DNA from: Acidimicrobiaceae bacterium
Lineage (GTDB): Bacteria; Actinomycetota; Acidimicrobiia; Acidimicrobiales; RAAP-2
Reading direction: 5' to 3'
Assembly: GCA_003151235.1 (NCBI GenBank)
Contig: PLWZ01000078.1
Coordinates: forward strand, 1-34,336
Length of the DNA: 34,336 nucleotides
In this document: positions 8,712-15,760 of the stretch, piece by piece
How positions within the stretch are numbered: the stretch's first letter is position 1
Layout: each line of letters begins with the position of its first letter
Notes under the pieces: model-generated
The model's input: the letters and a program-made list of their open reading frames with translations, nothing else
What the model was told of the DNA's origin: nothing
Databases searched by the model: none
Made by a program: the position numbers and the translations under genes

Positions 8712-9254
8712 GTGCGGGTCATCGGCGGCCGCAGCCGCGGACGGCGTCTCTCTGGTCGCCTTCCAGCTGGCGTCCGTCCGACCGGTGACCGTGTGCGCGA
8801 GGCCATCTTCGACGTCTTGGGCTCGATGGGTGGCGTGAACGACCTCAGCATCGTCGACCTCTTCTGTGGCAGCGGCGCCATGGGTGTCGAGGCCCTGTCC
8901 CGGGGGGCGGCCTCGGCCACCTTCGTCGACAACGATCCCGGCGCCTTGGAGGCCGTCCGGACCAACCTGGCCGCGGTCGGCCTCGAGGGTGCGGCGGCCA
9001 CCGTGCTGCGGGCCGAGCTGCCGGCGTGGCTCGAACGGTCGGCCCCCTTCGACGTCGCCTTTTGCGACCCGCCCTATGTGTTCGAGCGGTGGGAGACGCT
9101 GCTCGGGTGGCTCCAGGCCGACATCGCGATCCTCGAATCGGGCGCCGAGATCGACGTTCCGAGCGGTTGGGAGGTGACCAGGTCGAGACGGTACGGCGGT
9201 ACGCTCGTGACCGTGGTCCGACAACTGCCCTCGCCGAGCGTGATCGGGTCGTGA
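8712..9254 (+). CDS. rsmD: 16S rRNA (guanine-N2)-methyltransferase RsmD
   Basis: RsmD methylates G966 (E. coli numbering) of 16S rRNA. The 180-residue product starts RVIGGRSRGRRL, matching the RIIGG..GRRL start of the family. It has RPTGDRVREAIFDVL at residues 22-36, the SAM motif VDLFCGSGAMG at 48-58, and the catalytic DPPY tetrad in FCDPPYVF at 117-124, typical of N2-guanine methyltransferases. A GTG at 8703 would add three residues. I prefer the GTG at 8712 because it fits the family N-terminus and lies 7 nt after a TAnnnT box. The stop overlaps the coaD start as GTGA, the classic rsmD-coaD pairing. Confidence 0.93.
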   Translation: MRVIGGRSRGRRLSGRLPAGVRPTGDRVREAIFDVLGSMGGVNDLSIVDLFCGSGAMGVEALSRGAASATFVDNDPGALEAVRTNLAAVGLEGAAATVLRAELPAWLERSAPFDVAFCDPPYVFERWETLLGWLQADIAILESGAEIDVPSGWEVTRSRRYGGTLVTVVRQLPSPSVIGS

Positions 9255-9754
9255 CCCTCGCCCTTTACCCTGGATCCTTCGACCCCTTTCACAACGGCCA
9301 CCTCGAAGTCGTAGAGCGGGCCGCCCTCATCTTCGACGGGGTGGTGATCGCGGTGCTGCGGAACCCCCAGAAGAGCCAGGCCCTCTTCGACCTGGAGAGC
9401 CGCCGGGCCATGATCGACGAGTCGATCTCCAACGTGGCGGGCGTGACGGTCGTCTCCATGAGCACCCTCGTGGTCGACGTCGCCCGCGAGCTCGGCGCCA
9501 CGGTCATCATCCGGGGCCTGCGCGTCGTCTCGGACTTCGAGAGCGAGTTGCAGATGGCCCAGATGAACCGCGAGCTCTCGGGGATCGAGACGGTGTTCAT
9601 CCCGACGAGCTCCTCGCACTCGTTCATCGCATCTCGCCTCCTGCGCGAGGTGGCGACCTATGGCGGCGACATCACCAAATTCGTGCCGAAGCCGGTGGCC
9701 GCCATCATCGAAGAGAAGCTCGCAGCCGATGGAGGGGCCAAGGAGGGGGCATGA
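9251..9754 (+). CDS. coaD: Pantetheine-phosphate adenylyltransferase
   Basis: CoaD transfers AMP from ATP to 4'-phosphopantetheine to make dephospho-CoA, the penultimate step of coenzyme A synthesis. The 167-residue protein has the nucleotidyltransferase signature YPGSFDPFHNGHLEV at residues 6-20 (HxGH at 14-17), IIRGLRVVSDFESELQMAQMNREL in the middle, and TSSSHSFIASRLLREV near 118-133, corresponding to the ISSTxxR-type motif. The GTG at 9251 overlaps the rsmD stop. Longer in-frame sequence upstream is rsmD shadow. Its own stop overlaps the next gene as ATGA, so rsmD, coaD and the coiled-coil gene are translationally coupled. Confidence 0.96.
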   Translation: MTLALYPGSFDPFHNGHLEVVERAALIFDGVVIAVLRNPQKSQALFDLESRRAMIDESISNVAGVTVVSMSTLVVDVARELGATVIIRGLRVVSDFESELQMAQMNRELSGIETVFIPTSSSHSFIASRLLREVATYGGDITKFVPKPVAAIIEEKLAADGGAKEGA

Positions 9755-10338
9755 CCGACCCCCCGGACGACCACTTCCCCCACGAGAGCGAGCTCGACGG
9801 ACTCGACGCCGAGGCACTGATCGGGCGTTCGCTCGACGTCGTCAACTCCGCCAAGACGATGCCACTGTCTGCGTCGGTGCTCGTCTCGCGCGACGAGCTC
9901 GTCCACCTTCTCGGCCTGGCCATGGACCGGCTCCCGAACGAGCTGCGCGAGGCCCGGTGGCTCCTGAAAGAGCGCGAGGAGTTCATGGCCGAGCGCGACC
10001 GGGAGGCCCAGGCCCTCATGGACGAGGTGCGGGCGCAGGCCGAACGCATGGTCGCCCGCACCGACATCGTCCGCCAGGCCAATCGGGTCGCCCAACGGAT
10101 CCTCGACGACGCCAACGAAGAAGCCCGCCGGATGCGCCATGAGACCGAGGACTACTGCGACCAGCGCCTGGCCGGGATGGAGATCGTGCTCGACCGGACC
10201 ATGAAGACGGTCCGCTCGGGCCGCCAGAAGCTCCAGGCGATCTCCTCGCCTGCCGAGCGGCAACGCACCGTCCCGGCGCCGGCCGAGGACGCCCAGGAGT
10301 TAGAGGGTGAAAGCTTCTTCGATCAAGACCGAACCTAG
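9751..10338 (+). CDS. SepIVA/DivIVA-like coiled-coil protein
   Basis: The 195-residue protein has an acidic N-terminus, then SRDELVHLLGLAMDRLPNELREARWLLKEREEF at about residues 46-78. A long charged helical stretch rich in Glu, Arg, Ala and Gln follows to about residue 165, as expected for a coiled coil. No membrane segment is seen. In Mycobacterium the septation factor SepIVA (Rv2927c), a DivIVA-domain protein, sits directly before the DUF177 gene and the rnc-mutM-smc-ftsY group. The same order occurs here, with rpmF-plsX and a transporter inserted. I infer a role in cell-envelope growth or septation. Automated pipelines may label such helices as ATP synthase subunit B-like, which the context does not support. 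It overlaps coaD as ATGA. Confidence 0.65.
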   Translation: MTDPPDDHFPHESELDGLDAEALIGRSLDVVNSAKTMPLSASVLVSRDELVHLLGLAMDRLPNELREARWLLKEREEFMAERDREAQALMDEVRAQAERMVARTDIVRQANRVAQRILDDANEEARRMRHETEDYCDQRLAGMEIVLDRTMKTVRSGRQKLQAISSPAERQRTVPAPAEDAQELEGESFFDQDRT

Positions 10339-10342
10339 GAGG
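10337..10342 (+). promoter_or_regulatory. Ribosome binding site of the DUF177 gene
   Basis: AGGAGG lies 6 nt before the GTG at 10349. It decides that start over the in-frame GTG at 10307, which would overlap the previous gene by 32 nt and has no such site. Confidence 0.8.
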
Positions 10343-10348
10343 CCTGCC

Positions 10349-10885
10349 GTGGCTGTCGGCCCGTTGGTGGTCCACGTCGCTCGACTGCGTCGTTCGCTCG
10401 GGACGATCGAGCGGGAGGAGCTCACCGCCCCGCTCGACTCCGAGATGCTGGCGCCCGCGACCGTGGCGGACTGCACGGTGCCCGACGGTGCGGCGGCCGA
10501 GTGCGCCCTCGTCCTCGAGTCCTACCCCGGCGGGGTCATGGTGACCGGCACGGTCGCGGCTCCCTGGGTCGGCGTGTGCCGCCGGTGCACGGTCCCGGTC
10601 GCGGGCCGGCTGGACATCTCGGTCAAGGAGCGCTTCTGCGACCCGCCGCCGCGCGGCGAGCCCGAGGACGAGGAGGCGTACCCGATCGTGGACGAGGCGA
10701 TCGACCTCGGGCCCCTCGTCCACGAGGCGATCCTGGGCGAGCTGCCGATGGCCCCGCTGTGCCGGGACGACTGCCAGGGCCTGTGCGCGTCGTGCGGGGT
10801 CGACCGCAACGAGGAGCAGTGCAGCTGCGTGGCGCCCCTCGACCCGCGTTGGGCTAGCCTCGACGTGCTCCGGTCGACCCCCTGA
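10349..10885 (+). CDS. DUF177 / YceD family zinc-ribbon protein
   Basis: The 178-residue product contains the YceD pattern: a first cysteine pair VCRRC at residues 77-80, an acidic linker with DEAIDLGPLVHEAILGELPMAPLC, and a cysteine cluster C138-x3-C142-x3-C146-x2-C149 ending in CSC at 158-160. YceD/DUF177 proteins are linked to 23S rRNA accumulation and, in most bacteria, are encoded immediately before rpmF, as here. The exact role is not established. The start is GTG 10349, set by a strong AGGAGG. It begins 10 nt after the coiled-coil gene stops and ends 94 nt before rpmF. Confidence 0.88.
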   Translation: MAVGPLVVHVARLRRSLGTIEREELTAPLDSEMLAPATVADCTVPDGAAAECALVLESYPGGVMVTGTVAAPWVGVCRRCTVPVAGRLDISVKERFCDPPPRGEPEDEEAYPIVDEAIDLGPLVHEAILGELPMAPLCRDDCQGLCASCGVDRNEEQCSCVAPLDPRWASLDVLRSTP

Positions 10886-10979
10886 GGTAGCTGCCGGCCC
10901 GCTCGTCGGTCGGCCAGGCTGAACGACGAGCAGACCGTGCCCGGCCGGGCGCCCAATCGAACGACGCTGGAGACCGACG

Positions 10980-11159
10980 ATGGCCGTCCCGAAGAAGAAG
11001 AGCTCCAAAGCCAAGGGCCGCAGCCGTCAGGCCGCCAACTGGCGCCTCGGGCTGCCCGCCCGCAGCATCTGCCCGCAGTGCCAGACGGTGAAGGTCCCCC
11101 ACGTGGTCTGCCCCAACTGCGGCTGGTACAAGGGTCGGACGGCGGTCGAGGTCGACTGA
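10980..11159 (+). CDS. rpmF: 50S ribosomal protein L32
   Basis: This 59-residue large-subunit protein reads MAVPKKKSSKAKGRSRQAAN at its N-terminus, the L32 signature. It carries a four-cysteine zinc site, CPQC at residues 31-34 and CPNC at 44-47, so like the L28 in this window it is a C+ type. GGAG lies 7 nt before the ATG. The DUF177-rpmF-plsX order is strongly conserved, and plsX begins one base after the rpmF stop. Confidence 0.96.
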   Translation: MAVPKKKSSKAKGRSRQAANWRLGLPARSICPQCQTVKVPHVVCPNCGWYKGRTAVEVD

Positions 11160-11160
11160 T

Positions 11161-12180
11161 TTGCCCCGCGACCGGGAACGCCCGGGCGTGGAGGCACTGG
11201 CCGCCCTCCCCGTCGCGCTCGACGCGGTAGGCGGCGACAAGGCGCCCGGCGAGATCGTCGCAGGCGCCCGGAAGGCCGCCGACGAGGGCGTCCCGGTCGT
11301 TCTGGTCGGCCCGCCCGAGCGGGTAGGCGACACGCTCGGCCTCGAGTTGATCCCCTGCACCGAGGTCATCGAGATGGCCGAGGACCCCGCCCAGGGCGTC
11401 CGGCGCAAGAAAGACTCCTCCCTCGTGCGGATCGCCGAGCTGGTCCGCGACGGCCGGGCATCGGCCATGGTCTCCGCGGGGAACACCGGGGCCACCATGG
11501 CGGCGGCGCTGCTCCGCATGGGTCGCCTCCCGAAGGTCGCCCGGCCGTGCATCGCCACGCCGATGCCGAGACCCGGCCGGCCCCCGGCCGTGCTCGTCGA
11601 CTCCGGGGCCAATGTCGAGTGCACCCCGGCCATGCTCGTGCAGTTCGCCCAGATGGCGTCGGTGTTCGCGACGGAGCGCAACGGGATCGCCGACCCGGCG
11701 ACAGCGCTGCTCTCGATTGGCGAGGAGCCGTCCAAGGGGACCTCGCTCGTGAAGGAGACCCACGCGCTGCTCGAGGCGGGCGTGCCGGGCGTGCGTTTCA
11801 TCGGCAACGTCGAGGGCCGGGACCTGCTCGGGTGCCCGGCCGACGTCGTCGTGACCGACGGGTTCACCGGCAACGTCGCGCTGAAGACGGCCGAGGGGAC
11901 GCTGCGCTTCGCCATGCGGCTGGTGCTCGACGTGCTCGGCCATGACGACGAGACGCGGGCCGCCGGCGACGTCCTGCTGCCGCACCTCTTGGCTGCGGCC
12001 GCGGAGCTCGATCCGGAGAACACCGGGGGAGCGATGCTGCTGGGCGTCGACGGCGTGTGCGTCATCAGCCACGGCTCGTCGTCGGCGGTCGCGGTCGCCA
12101 ACGCGATCCACATCGCCTACGACCTGGCCAGGGCCGGCCTGTCGGGGCGGTTGGCGGCGTCGATCAGCGCCGAGGATTGA
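11161..12180 (+). CDS. plsX: Phosphate acyltransferase PlsX
   Basis: PlsX makes acyl-phosphate from acyl-ACP and phosphate, which PlsY then uses to acylate glycerol-3-phosphate. The 339-residue protein has the N-terminal VALDAVGGDKAPGEIVAGA motif, SAGNTGATMAAAL near residues 101-113, VDSGANVECTP near 146-156, FIGNVEGRDLLG near 216-227 and VVTDGFTGNVALKTAEG near 232-248, all typical. The TTG at 11161 has GAGGT 8 nt ahead (11148-11152). A GTG at 11188 would bring the start nearer to the conserved motif but lacks a good site. With the FakA-like kinase upstream, the window encodes two sources of acyl-phosphate. It is followed by a convergent tetR rather than fab genes. Confidence 0.94.
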   Translation: MPRDRERPGVEALAALPVALDAVGGDKAPGEIVAGARKAADEGVPVVLVGPPERVGDTLGLELIPCTEVIEMAEDPAQGVRRKKDSSLVRIAELVRDGRASAMVSAGNTGATMAAALLRMGRLPKVARPCIATPMPRPGRPPAVLVDSGANVECTPAMLVQFAQMASVFATERNGIADPATALLSIGEEPSKGTSLVKETHALLEAGVPGVRFIGNVEGRDLLGCPADVVVTDGFTGNVALKTAEGTLRFAMRLVLDVLGHDDETRAAGDVLLPHLLAAAAELDPENTGGAMLLGVDGVCVISHGSSSAVAVANAIHIAYDLARAGLSGRLAASISAED

Positions 12181-12192
12181 GCCCCGCGGCCT

Positions 12193-12819
12193 CTAGCGGG
12201 CTTCGGCGCTCCGGCGGAGACCCCCGCAGACCACCCCGACAAGGCGCCGCACCGACTCGGCGTTCCCGCCGATGCTCTCGGCGGCGTGGCACGCGCCGAT
12301 GATGAGGGCGACGACCTCGCCGGCGTCGACGTCGTCGCGCACGGCTCCGACCTTCACCGCGCGCCCGAGCAGTGTTTTGATGCCGGCCTGGAGCGCCTCG
12401 ACGCCGTCGGCGCACCGCGACTTGAAGTCGATGCCGGCCGCGTCGAGCGCGTCGAACAGATCACGCTTCATCGTGGCCTCGGCCGCCATCAGCTGCACGA
12501 ACGTGAAGAAGGCCTGTCCCGGGTCGGAGGCATCGGCCCCGGCCCGCGCTGCGTCGGCGAGGTCGATCAGCTTGGTGAGGACGATCGCCTCGAAGAGGGC
12601 CTCCTTGGTCGGGAAGTGCCGGTAGAGGGTCCCAACCCCAACGCCGGCCCGCGCCGCCACGGCGTCGATCGGGACCGAGACCCCCTCGGACGCGAAGACC
12701 TCGGCGGCGGCGTCCAGAATGCGCTGGCGGTTCTTGACCGCATCGGCGCGCATCGGTCGCCCCCCCGTCCGCGGGGTCGCGTCGATGCCTTTGTCCACCG
12801 AGGTCCCGCCCCCGTCCAT
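12193..12819 (-). CDS. TetR/AcrR family transcriptional regulator
   Basis: The 208-residue protein has a TetR N-terminal DNA-binding domain: [20 protein letters not shown] at about residues 30-49, then the helix-turn-helix [25 protein letters not shown] at 54-78. A helical ligand-binding region follows, of unknown ligand. I chose the ATG at 12817-12819 because GAGGGAG lies about 5 nt ahead on the minus strand; an internal ATG at residue 23 is a less likely alternative. It is divergent from an MFS exporter and shares its control region, which contains a perfect palindrome within the exporter promoter. It most likely represses the exporter and itself until an exporter substrate binds, which is the common arrangement for this pairing. 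Confidence 0.93.
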   Translation of the reverse strand: MDGGGTSVDKGIDATPRTGGRPMRADAVKNRQRILDAAAEVFASEGVSVPIDAVAARAGVGVGTLYRHFPTKEALFEAIVLTKLIDLADAARAGADASDPGQAFFTFVQLMAAEATMKRDLFDALDAAGIDFKSRCADGVEALQAGIKTLLGRAVKVGAVRDDVDAGEVVALIIGACHAAESIGGNAESVRRLVGVVCGGLRRSAEAR

Positions 12820-12878
12820 CGCTGCTCCCTCTCCGGTGCCGGTCCGAAAATGGCCCACCCCGATGCGCCGGCACGTCC

Positions 12879-12908
12879 TTGACAAACGGAACCCTCGTTC
12901 CGTATAGT
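12879..12908 (+). promoter_or_regulatory. Near-consensus sigma-70-type promoter of the MFS gene
   Basis: TTGACA at 12879-12884 and TATAGT at 12903-12908 are separated by 18 nt. Both hexamers are close to consensus, making this the strongest promoter visible on the plus strand here. A start of transcription near 12915 would give a leader of about 95 nt before the exporter ATG. Confidence 0.75.
12886..12903. promoter_or_regulatory. Palindromic TetR operator candidate
   Basis: ACGGAAC-CCTC-GTTCCGT is a perfect inverted repeat with 7-bp arms and a 4-bp centre, the size usual for TetR-family operators. It fills the spacer between the -35 and -10 of the MFS promoter and touches the -10, so a bound dimer should block RNA polymerase. 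It also lies just downstream of the probable tetR transcript start, which would allow autorepression. Confidence 0.75.
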
Positions 12909-12934
12909 GGTCTCTAAAGGGAACCACCACTCCG

Positions 12935-12961
12935 ATTATACACCCGATTCGGCAAAGTCAA
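12935..12961 (-). promoter_or_regulatory. Candidate divergent promoter of tetR
   Basis: Read on the minus strand, TTGACT (12956-12961) is followed after 15 nt by TATAAT (12935-12940). The hexamers are good but the spacing is shorter than the usual 16-18 nt. Transcription from it would run through the palindrome at 12886-12903 toward tetR. Confidence 0.5.
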
Positions 12962-12996
12962 GCCTCTGAGCTGGGTAGATCGGACAATGAACAACC

Positions 12997-13003
12997 AGGA
13001 GGT
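12997..13003 (+). promoter_or_regulatory. Ribosome binding site of the MFS gene
   Basis: AGGAGGT lies 6 nt before the ATG at 13010, a full-strength Shine-Dalgarno. Confidence 0.8.
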
Positions 13004-13009
13004 GCCTCG

Positions 13010-14536
13010 ATGGCGGTCATCGACGTCGAAGCCCGGGCCGCCCGGGGAACCAACAACAACAAGATCGACCGGAAGCGCTTCTGGGCGCTGGTCGTGATCG
13101 CGGCCGCCCAGCTCATGATCGTCCTCGACACCTCGGTGATCATCGTGGCGCTGCCCTCGGCCCAGCGGGCATTGCACATCTCGGTGGCCGACCGCCAGTG
13201 GGTGCTCTCCGCATACACGCTCGTCTTCGGGACGCTCCTGCTGCTCGGCAGACGTTTGGCCGACTACCTCGGCCGCCGGCGGATGCTCGTGATCGGGCTC
13301 CTCGGCTTCGCCACGGCGTCGGCGCTCGGCGGCCTGGCCCAGGACTCGGCGATGCTGTTCGGGGCGCGGGCGCTCCAGGGCGCGTTCGCGGCGTTGATGG
13401 CGCCGGCATCGCTGTCGCTGCTCACCGTCACCTTCACCGAGGCCCGTGAGCGGGCCCGCGCGTTCGGCGTGTACAGCGCCGTCGCAGGTGGGGGCGTGGC
13501 CATCGGTCTCGTCCTCGGCGGGACGCTCACCGACCTCGCCTCGTGGCGTTGGACGCTGCTTATCAACGTTCCCATCGCGTTGGTCGCCGCGGTGGCGGCG
13601 CGCCGCGTGCTCACAGAGAGCCGGGTCGAGTCCTCCTCCAACTACGACCTGCGCGGCGCCACGCTCGCGACGGCGGGGATGTTCCTCCTCGTCTACGGGT
13701 TCACCACCGCCGGCACCGACGGGTGGGGGGCCGCGGGCACGGTCGCCCTGTTGGCCGGGGCCGCGGTGTCGTTGAGCGCGTTCGTGGTGACCGAGTTGCG
13801 GGCGACGAACCCGATCCTGCCGCTGCGGGTCATCCTCGATCGCCAGCGCGGCGGCGCGTTCTTGTCGTCGTTCTTCGTCGGGATTGCCATGCTCGGGACG
13901 TTCCTGTTCTTGACCTTCTTCCTCCAGGCGACGGAGCACTACTCGGCGCTCAAGACCGGCTTCGCCTTCCTGCCGGTGTCGGTCGGGTTCATCTTCGGCG
14001 CGGCGGTCGCGAGCACGCTCCTGCCGCGCTTCGGGCCGAGGACGCTCATGTTGACCGGTCTCATGCTCACGACGGCCGGGCTGTTGCTCTTCACGCGGCT
14101 CGGGGTCACGAGCACATTCGTCTCGAGCGTGCTGCCCGCAGAGATCGTGCTCAGCCTCGGCCTCGCCCTCGCCTTCGTCCCCATGAACAGCACCGCGCTG
14201 ATCGGCATCCGCCAGCACGACGCCGGCGTGGCCAGCGCCCTTGTGAACGCGACCCAGCAGGTCGGCGGGTCCCTCGGGATCGCGCTGCTCAACACCGTGG
14301 CCAGCTCGGCGGCGGCCGGCTACCTGGCCAGCCACGCACGGGGGCTCGGCCGGGCCGCCACCCAACGGGTGCTGCCGATCGCGACCGTCCACGGCTACAC
14401 CAGGGCCTTCGAGGTGAGCACGGTCATGGTCGTGGTGGCCTTCGTGCTCACGGCCGCCCTGCTCCGCCGGGCCCCGAGGCTCGGCGCCGGCGAGGTGGCC
14501 GAGTTCGACGGCGAACTGGTGTCAGAGGCAGCCTGA
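13010..14536 (+). CDS. MFS transporter, DHA2 (14-helix) drug exporter family
   Basis: The 508-residue protein has a short polar N-terminus and then many hydrophobic segments, consistent with 14 membrane helices. DHA2/EmrB-QacA signatures are LDTSVIIVALP at residues 39-49 (motif D1), motif A GRRLADYLGRRRM at 80-92, and motif C-like VAGGGVAIGLVLGG near 159-172. Members use the proton gradient to export toxic compounds. The substrate here is unknown. The adjacent tetR and shared operator point to inducible export. The gene sits between plsX and acpP, so a transported lipid or fatty acid is conceivable, but nothing in the sequence shows it. Confidence 0.93.
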   Translation: MAVIDVEARAARGTNNNKIDRKRFWALVVIAAAQLMIVLDTSVIIVALPSAQRALHISVADRQWVLSAYTLVFGTLLLLGRRLADYLGRRRMLVIGLLGFATASALGGLAQDSAMLFGARALQGAFAALMAPASLSLLTVTFTEARERARAFGVYSAVAGGGVAIGLVLGGTLTDLASWRWTLLINVPIALVAAVAARRVLTESRVESSSNYDLRGATLATAGMFLLVYGFTTAGTDGWGAAGTVALLAGAAVSLSAFVVTELRATNPILPLRVILDRQRGGAFLSSFFVGIAMLGTFLFLTFFLQATEHYSALKTGFAFLPVSVGFIFGAAVASTLLPRFGPRTLMLTGLMLTTAGLLLFTRLGVTSTFVSSVLPAEIVLSLGLALAFVPMNSTALIGIRQHDAGVASALVNATQQVGGSLGIALLNTVASSAAAGYLASHARGLGRAATQRVLPIATVHGYTRAFEVSTVMVVVAFVLTAALLRRAPRLGAGEVAEFDGELVSEAA

Positions 14537-14545
14537 GGCACGATC

Positions 14546-14563
14546 GGCGGGACGGGCCCCGCC
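14546..14563 (+). terminator. GC hairpin after the MFS gene, possible terminator
   Basis: GGCGGG at 14546-14551 and CCCGCC at 14558-14563 can pair around a 6-nt loop shortly after the exporter stop. No T-tract follows, so it is only a weak terminator candidate. The rest of the 14537-14714 gap shows no gene. Confidence 0.3.
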
Positions 14564-14674
14564 CTCGGCCCACCCGGTTGCAGGACGCCGTGATACCGGT
14601 GTTGAGCTGGGAATTCGACGCCAAGAAAGCCGAATCGGACCGCTGACACCACGTCGTGGCTGGTCCCGGCCCGG

Positions 14675-14680
14675 TAAGAT
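14675..14680 (+). promoter_or_regulatory. -10-like box ahead of acpP
   Basis: TAAGAT, preceded by CCGG, would start a transcript near 14687, about 28 nt before the chosen acpP start, leaving room for its Shine-Dalgarno. No convincing -35 is seen at standard spacing. Confidence 0.35.
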
Positions 14681-14714
14681 GGGTACGCCATATCCCCAGC
14701 GTGCAGGAGCTCTT

Positions 14715-15011
14715 GTGCCCGCAGAGACCCACATCGACCGGCCCCCGCTCGACCGCCAGGGGGTATTTGATCTCATCCGTGACCAGTTGGCCGACATTTT
14801 GGAGACCGACCCGGCCACGATCACCGAGACGGCCTCGTTCGCCGAGGACCTGAACGCCGACTCGCTGGCCCTGATCGAGCTGGTCGAGGCCCTCGAAGAG
14901 GAGCTCGGCGAGCGGACCGTCGGGTTCCGCATCGAGGACGAGGATCTAGAAGACCTGCGCACCGTGCGTGACGCGGTCGACTACGTGGTCGCCAAGCTCG
15001 GAGCCGGTTGA
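14715..15011 (+). CDS. acpP: Acyl carrier protein
   Basis: The 98-residue acidic protein contains FAEDLNADSLALIELVEALEEE, with the DSL motif whose Ser50 receives the 4'-phosphopantetheine arm. Helices before and after match bacterial acyl carrier proteins. I chose the GTG at 14715, which has AGGAG 5 nt ahead (14705-14709), over the ATG at 14679, which has none. It is about 20 residues longer than minimal AcpP, partly from the N-terminal PAETHIDRPPLDR segment. The position directly before rnc, with overlapping TTGA, is the conserved acpP-rnc order and supports the primary fatty acid synthesis carrier rather than a polyketide carrier. CoaD and PlsX in the same window act upstream and downstream of it. 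Confidence 0.88.
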   Translation: MPAETHIDRPPLDRQGVFDLIRDQLADILETDPATITETASFAEDLNADSLALIELVEALEEELGERTVGFRIEDEDLEDLRTVRDAVDYVVAKLGAG

Positions 15012-15760
15012 TCGGGGCGACGCAAGCCACCTCGGTGAGCGGCCCTGCGCCGCTCGACCCCCTGGACCTCGCCGGTACGGCCGGCGAACGGGCGCTGGCC
15101 GAACGTCTCCAACACCGCTTTGACGACTGGTCGCTGCTGCACCAGGCGCTGTCGCACCGCAGCTGGTGTGCCGAGAACGACGGCAGCCCGTCCAACGAGC
15201 GCCTCGAGTTCCTGGGTGACGCCGTCCTCGGGCTGGTCGTGGCCGGCCACTGCTACGCCGCCTACCCGGTGTTCGCGGAGGGCCAGCTGGCCAAGGTCCG
15301 CTCGGCCGTCGTCAACGCCCGGGTGCTCGCCCGGGTGGCCGAGGGCCTCGACGTCGGCCCGGTATTGCTGCTCGGCAAGGGCGAGGAGTCCTCGGGCGGC
15401 CGCACCAAGTCGTCCCTGCTCGCGGATGCGACCGAGGCCCTGATCGGCGCGGTCTACCTCGACGCGGGCTGGGAGCCGGCCCGGGCGCTCGTGTTGCGGC
15501 TCCTCGGCGAGCGCATCGAGCGGGCGGCCGCCGAGCCCGACGACTTCGACCACAAGAGCCGCCTCCAGGAGGCCACGGTGCGCCGGGGCGAGGGCGTGCC
15601 CCAGTACGTGGTCGAGGCCTCCGGGCCCGATCACGGCCGCCGCTACCGGGCCGAGGTGTTCGTCGCCGGGACCCGGCGCGGCGCCGGCGAGGGGACGTCC
15701 AAGAAGGACGCCGAGCAGGCCGCGTCGGCAGATGCGTGGGCGAGGATGGGCGATGCCTGA
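15008..15760 (+). CDS. rnc: Ribonuclease III
   Basis: RNase III cleaves double-stranded RNA in rRNA precursors and structured mRNAs. The 250-residue product has the catalytic signature NERLEFLGDAVL at residues 63-74 and the second acidic site in LLADATEALIGAVYLDAGW near 137-155. A C-terminal double-stranded RNA-binding domain contains KSRLQEATVRR, VVEASGPDHGRRY and GEGTSKKDAEQAAS. The TTG at 15008 overlaps the acpP stop and has GGAG 4 nt ahead. An in-frame GTG at 15035 would remove nine residues that are not conserved, so the start is uncertain. The end overlaps mutM by 8 nt. Confidence 0.95.
   Translation: MIGATQATSVSGPAPLDPLDLAGTAGERALAERLQHRFDDWSLLHQALSHRSWCAENDGSPSNERLEFLGDAVLGLVVAGHCYAAYPVFAEGQLAKVRSAVVNARVLARVAEGLDVGPVLLLGKGEESSGGRTKSSLLADATEALIGAVYLDAGWEPARALVLRLLGERIERAAAEPDDFDHKSRLQEATVRRGEGVPQYVVEASGPDHGRRYRAEVFVAGTRRGAGEGTSKKDAEQAASADAWARMGDA

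Noticed and set aside
12904-12930. GTGGT...ACCAC imperfect inverted repeat just after the MFS -10 as a second operator
   Set aside because: Only 5-bp arms match around an 11-nt centre, and its sequence differs from the main palindrome.
12914-14392. A 492-residue minus-strand frame opposite the MFS gene
   Set aside because: It is a charged, repetitive product with no membrane or catalytic motif; it is the antisense of a membrane protein gene.
14649-14659. The palindrome CCACG-T-CGTGG before acpP
   Set aside because: At 11 bp it is too short in this GC-rich sequence, and it is not positioned on a recognisable promoter.
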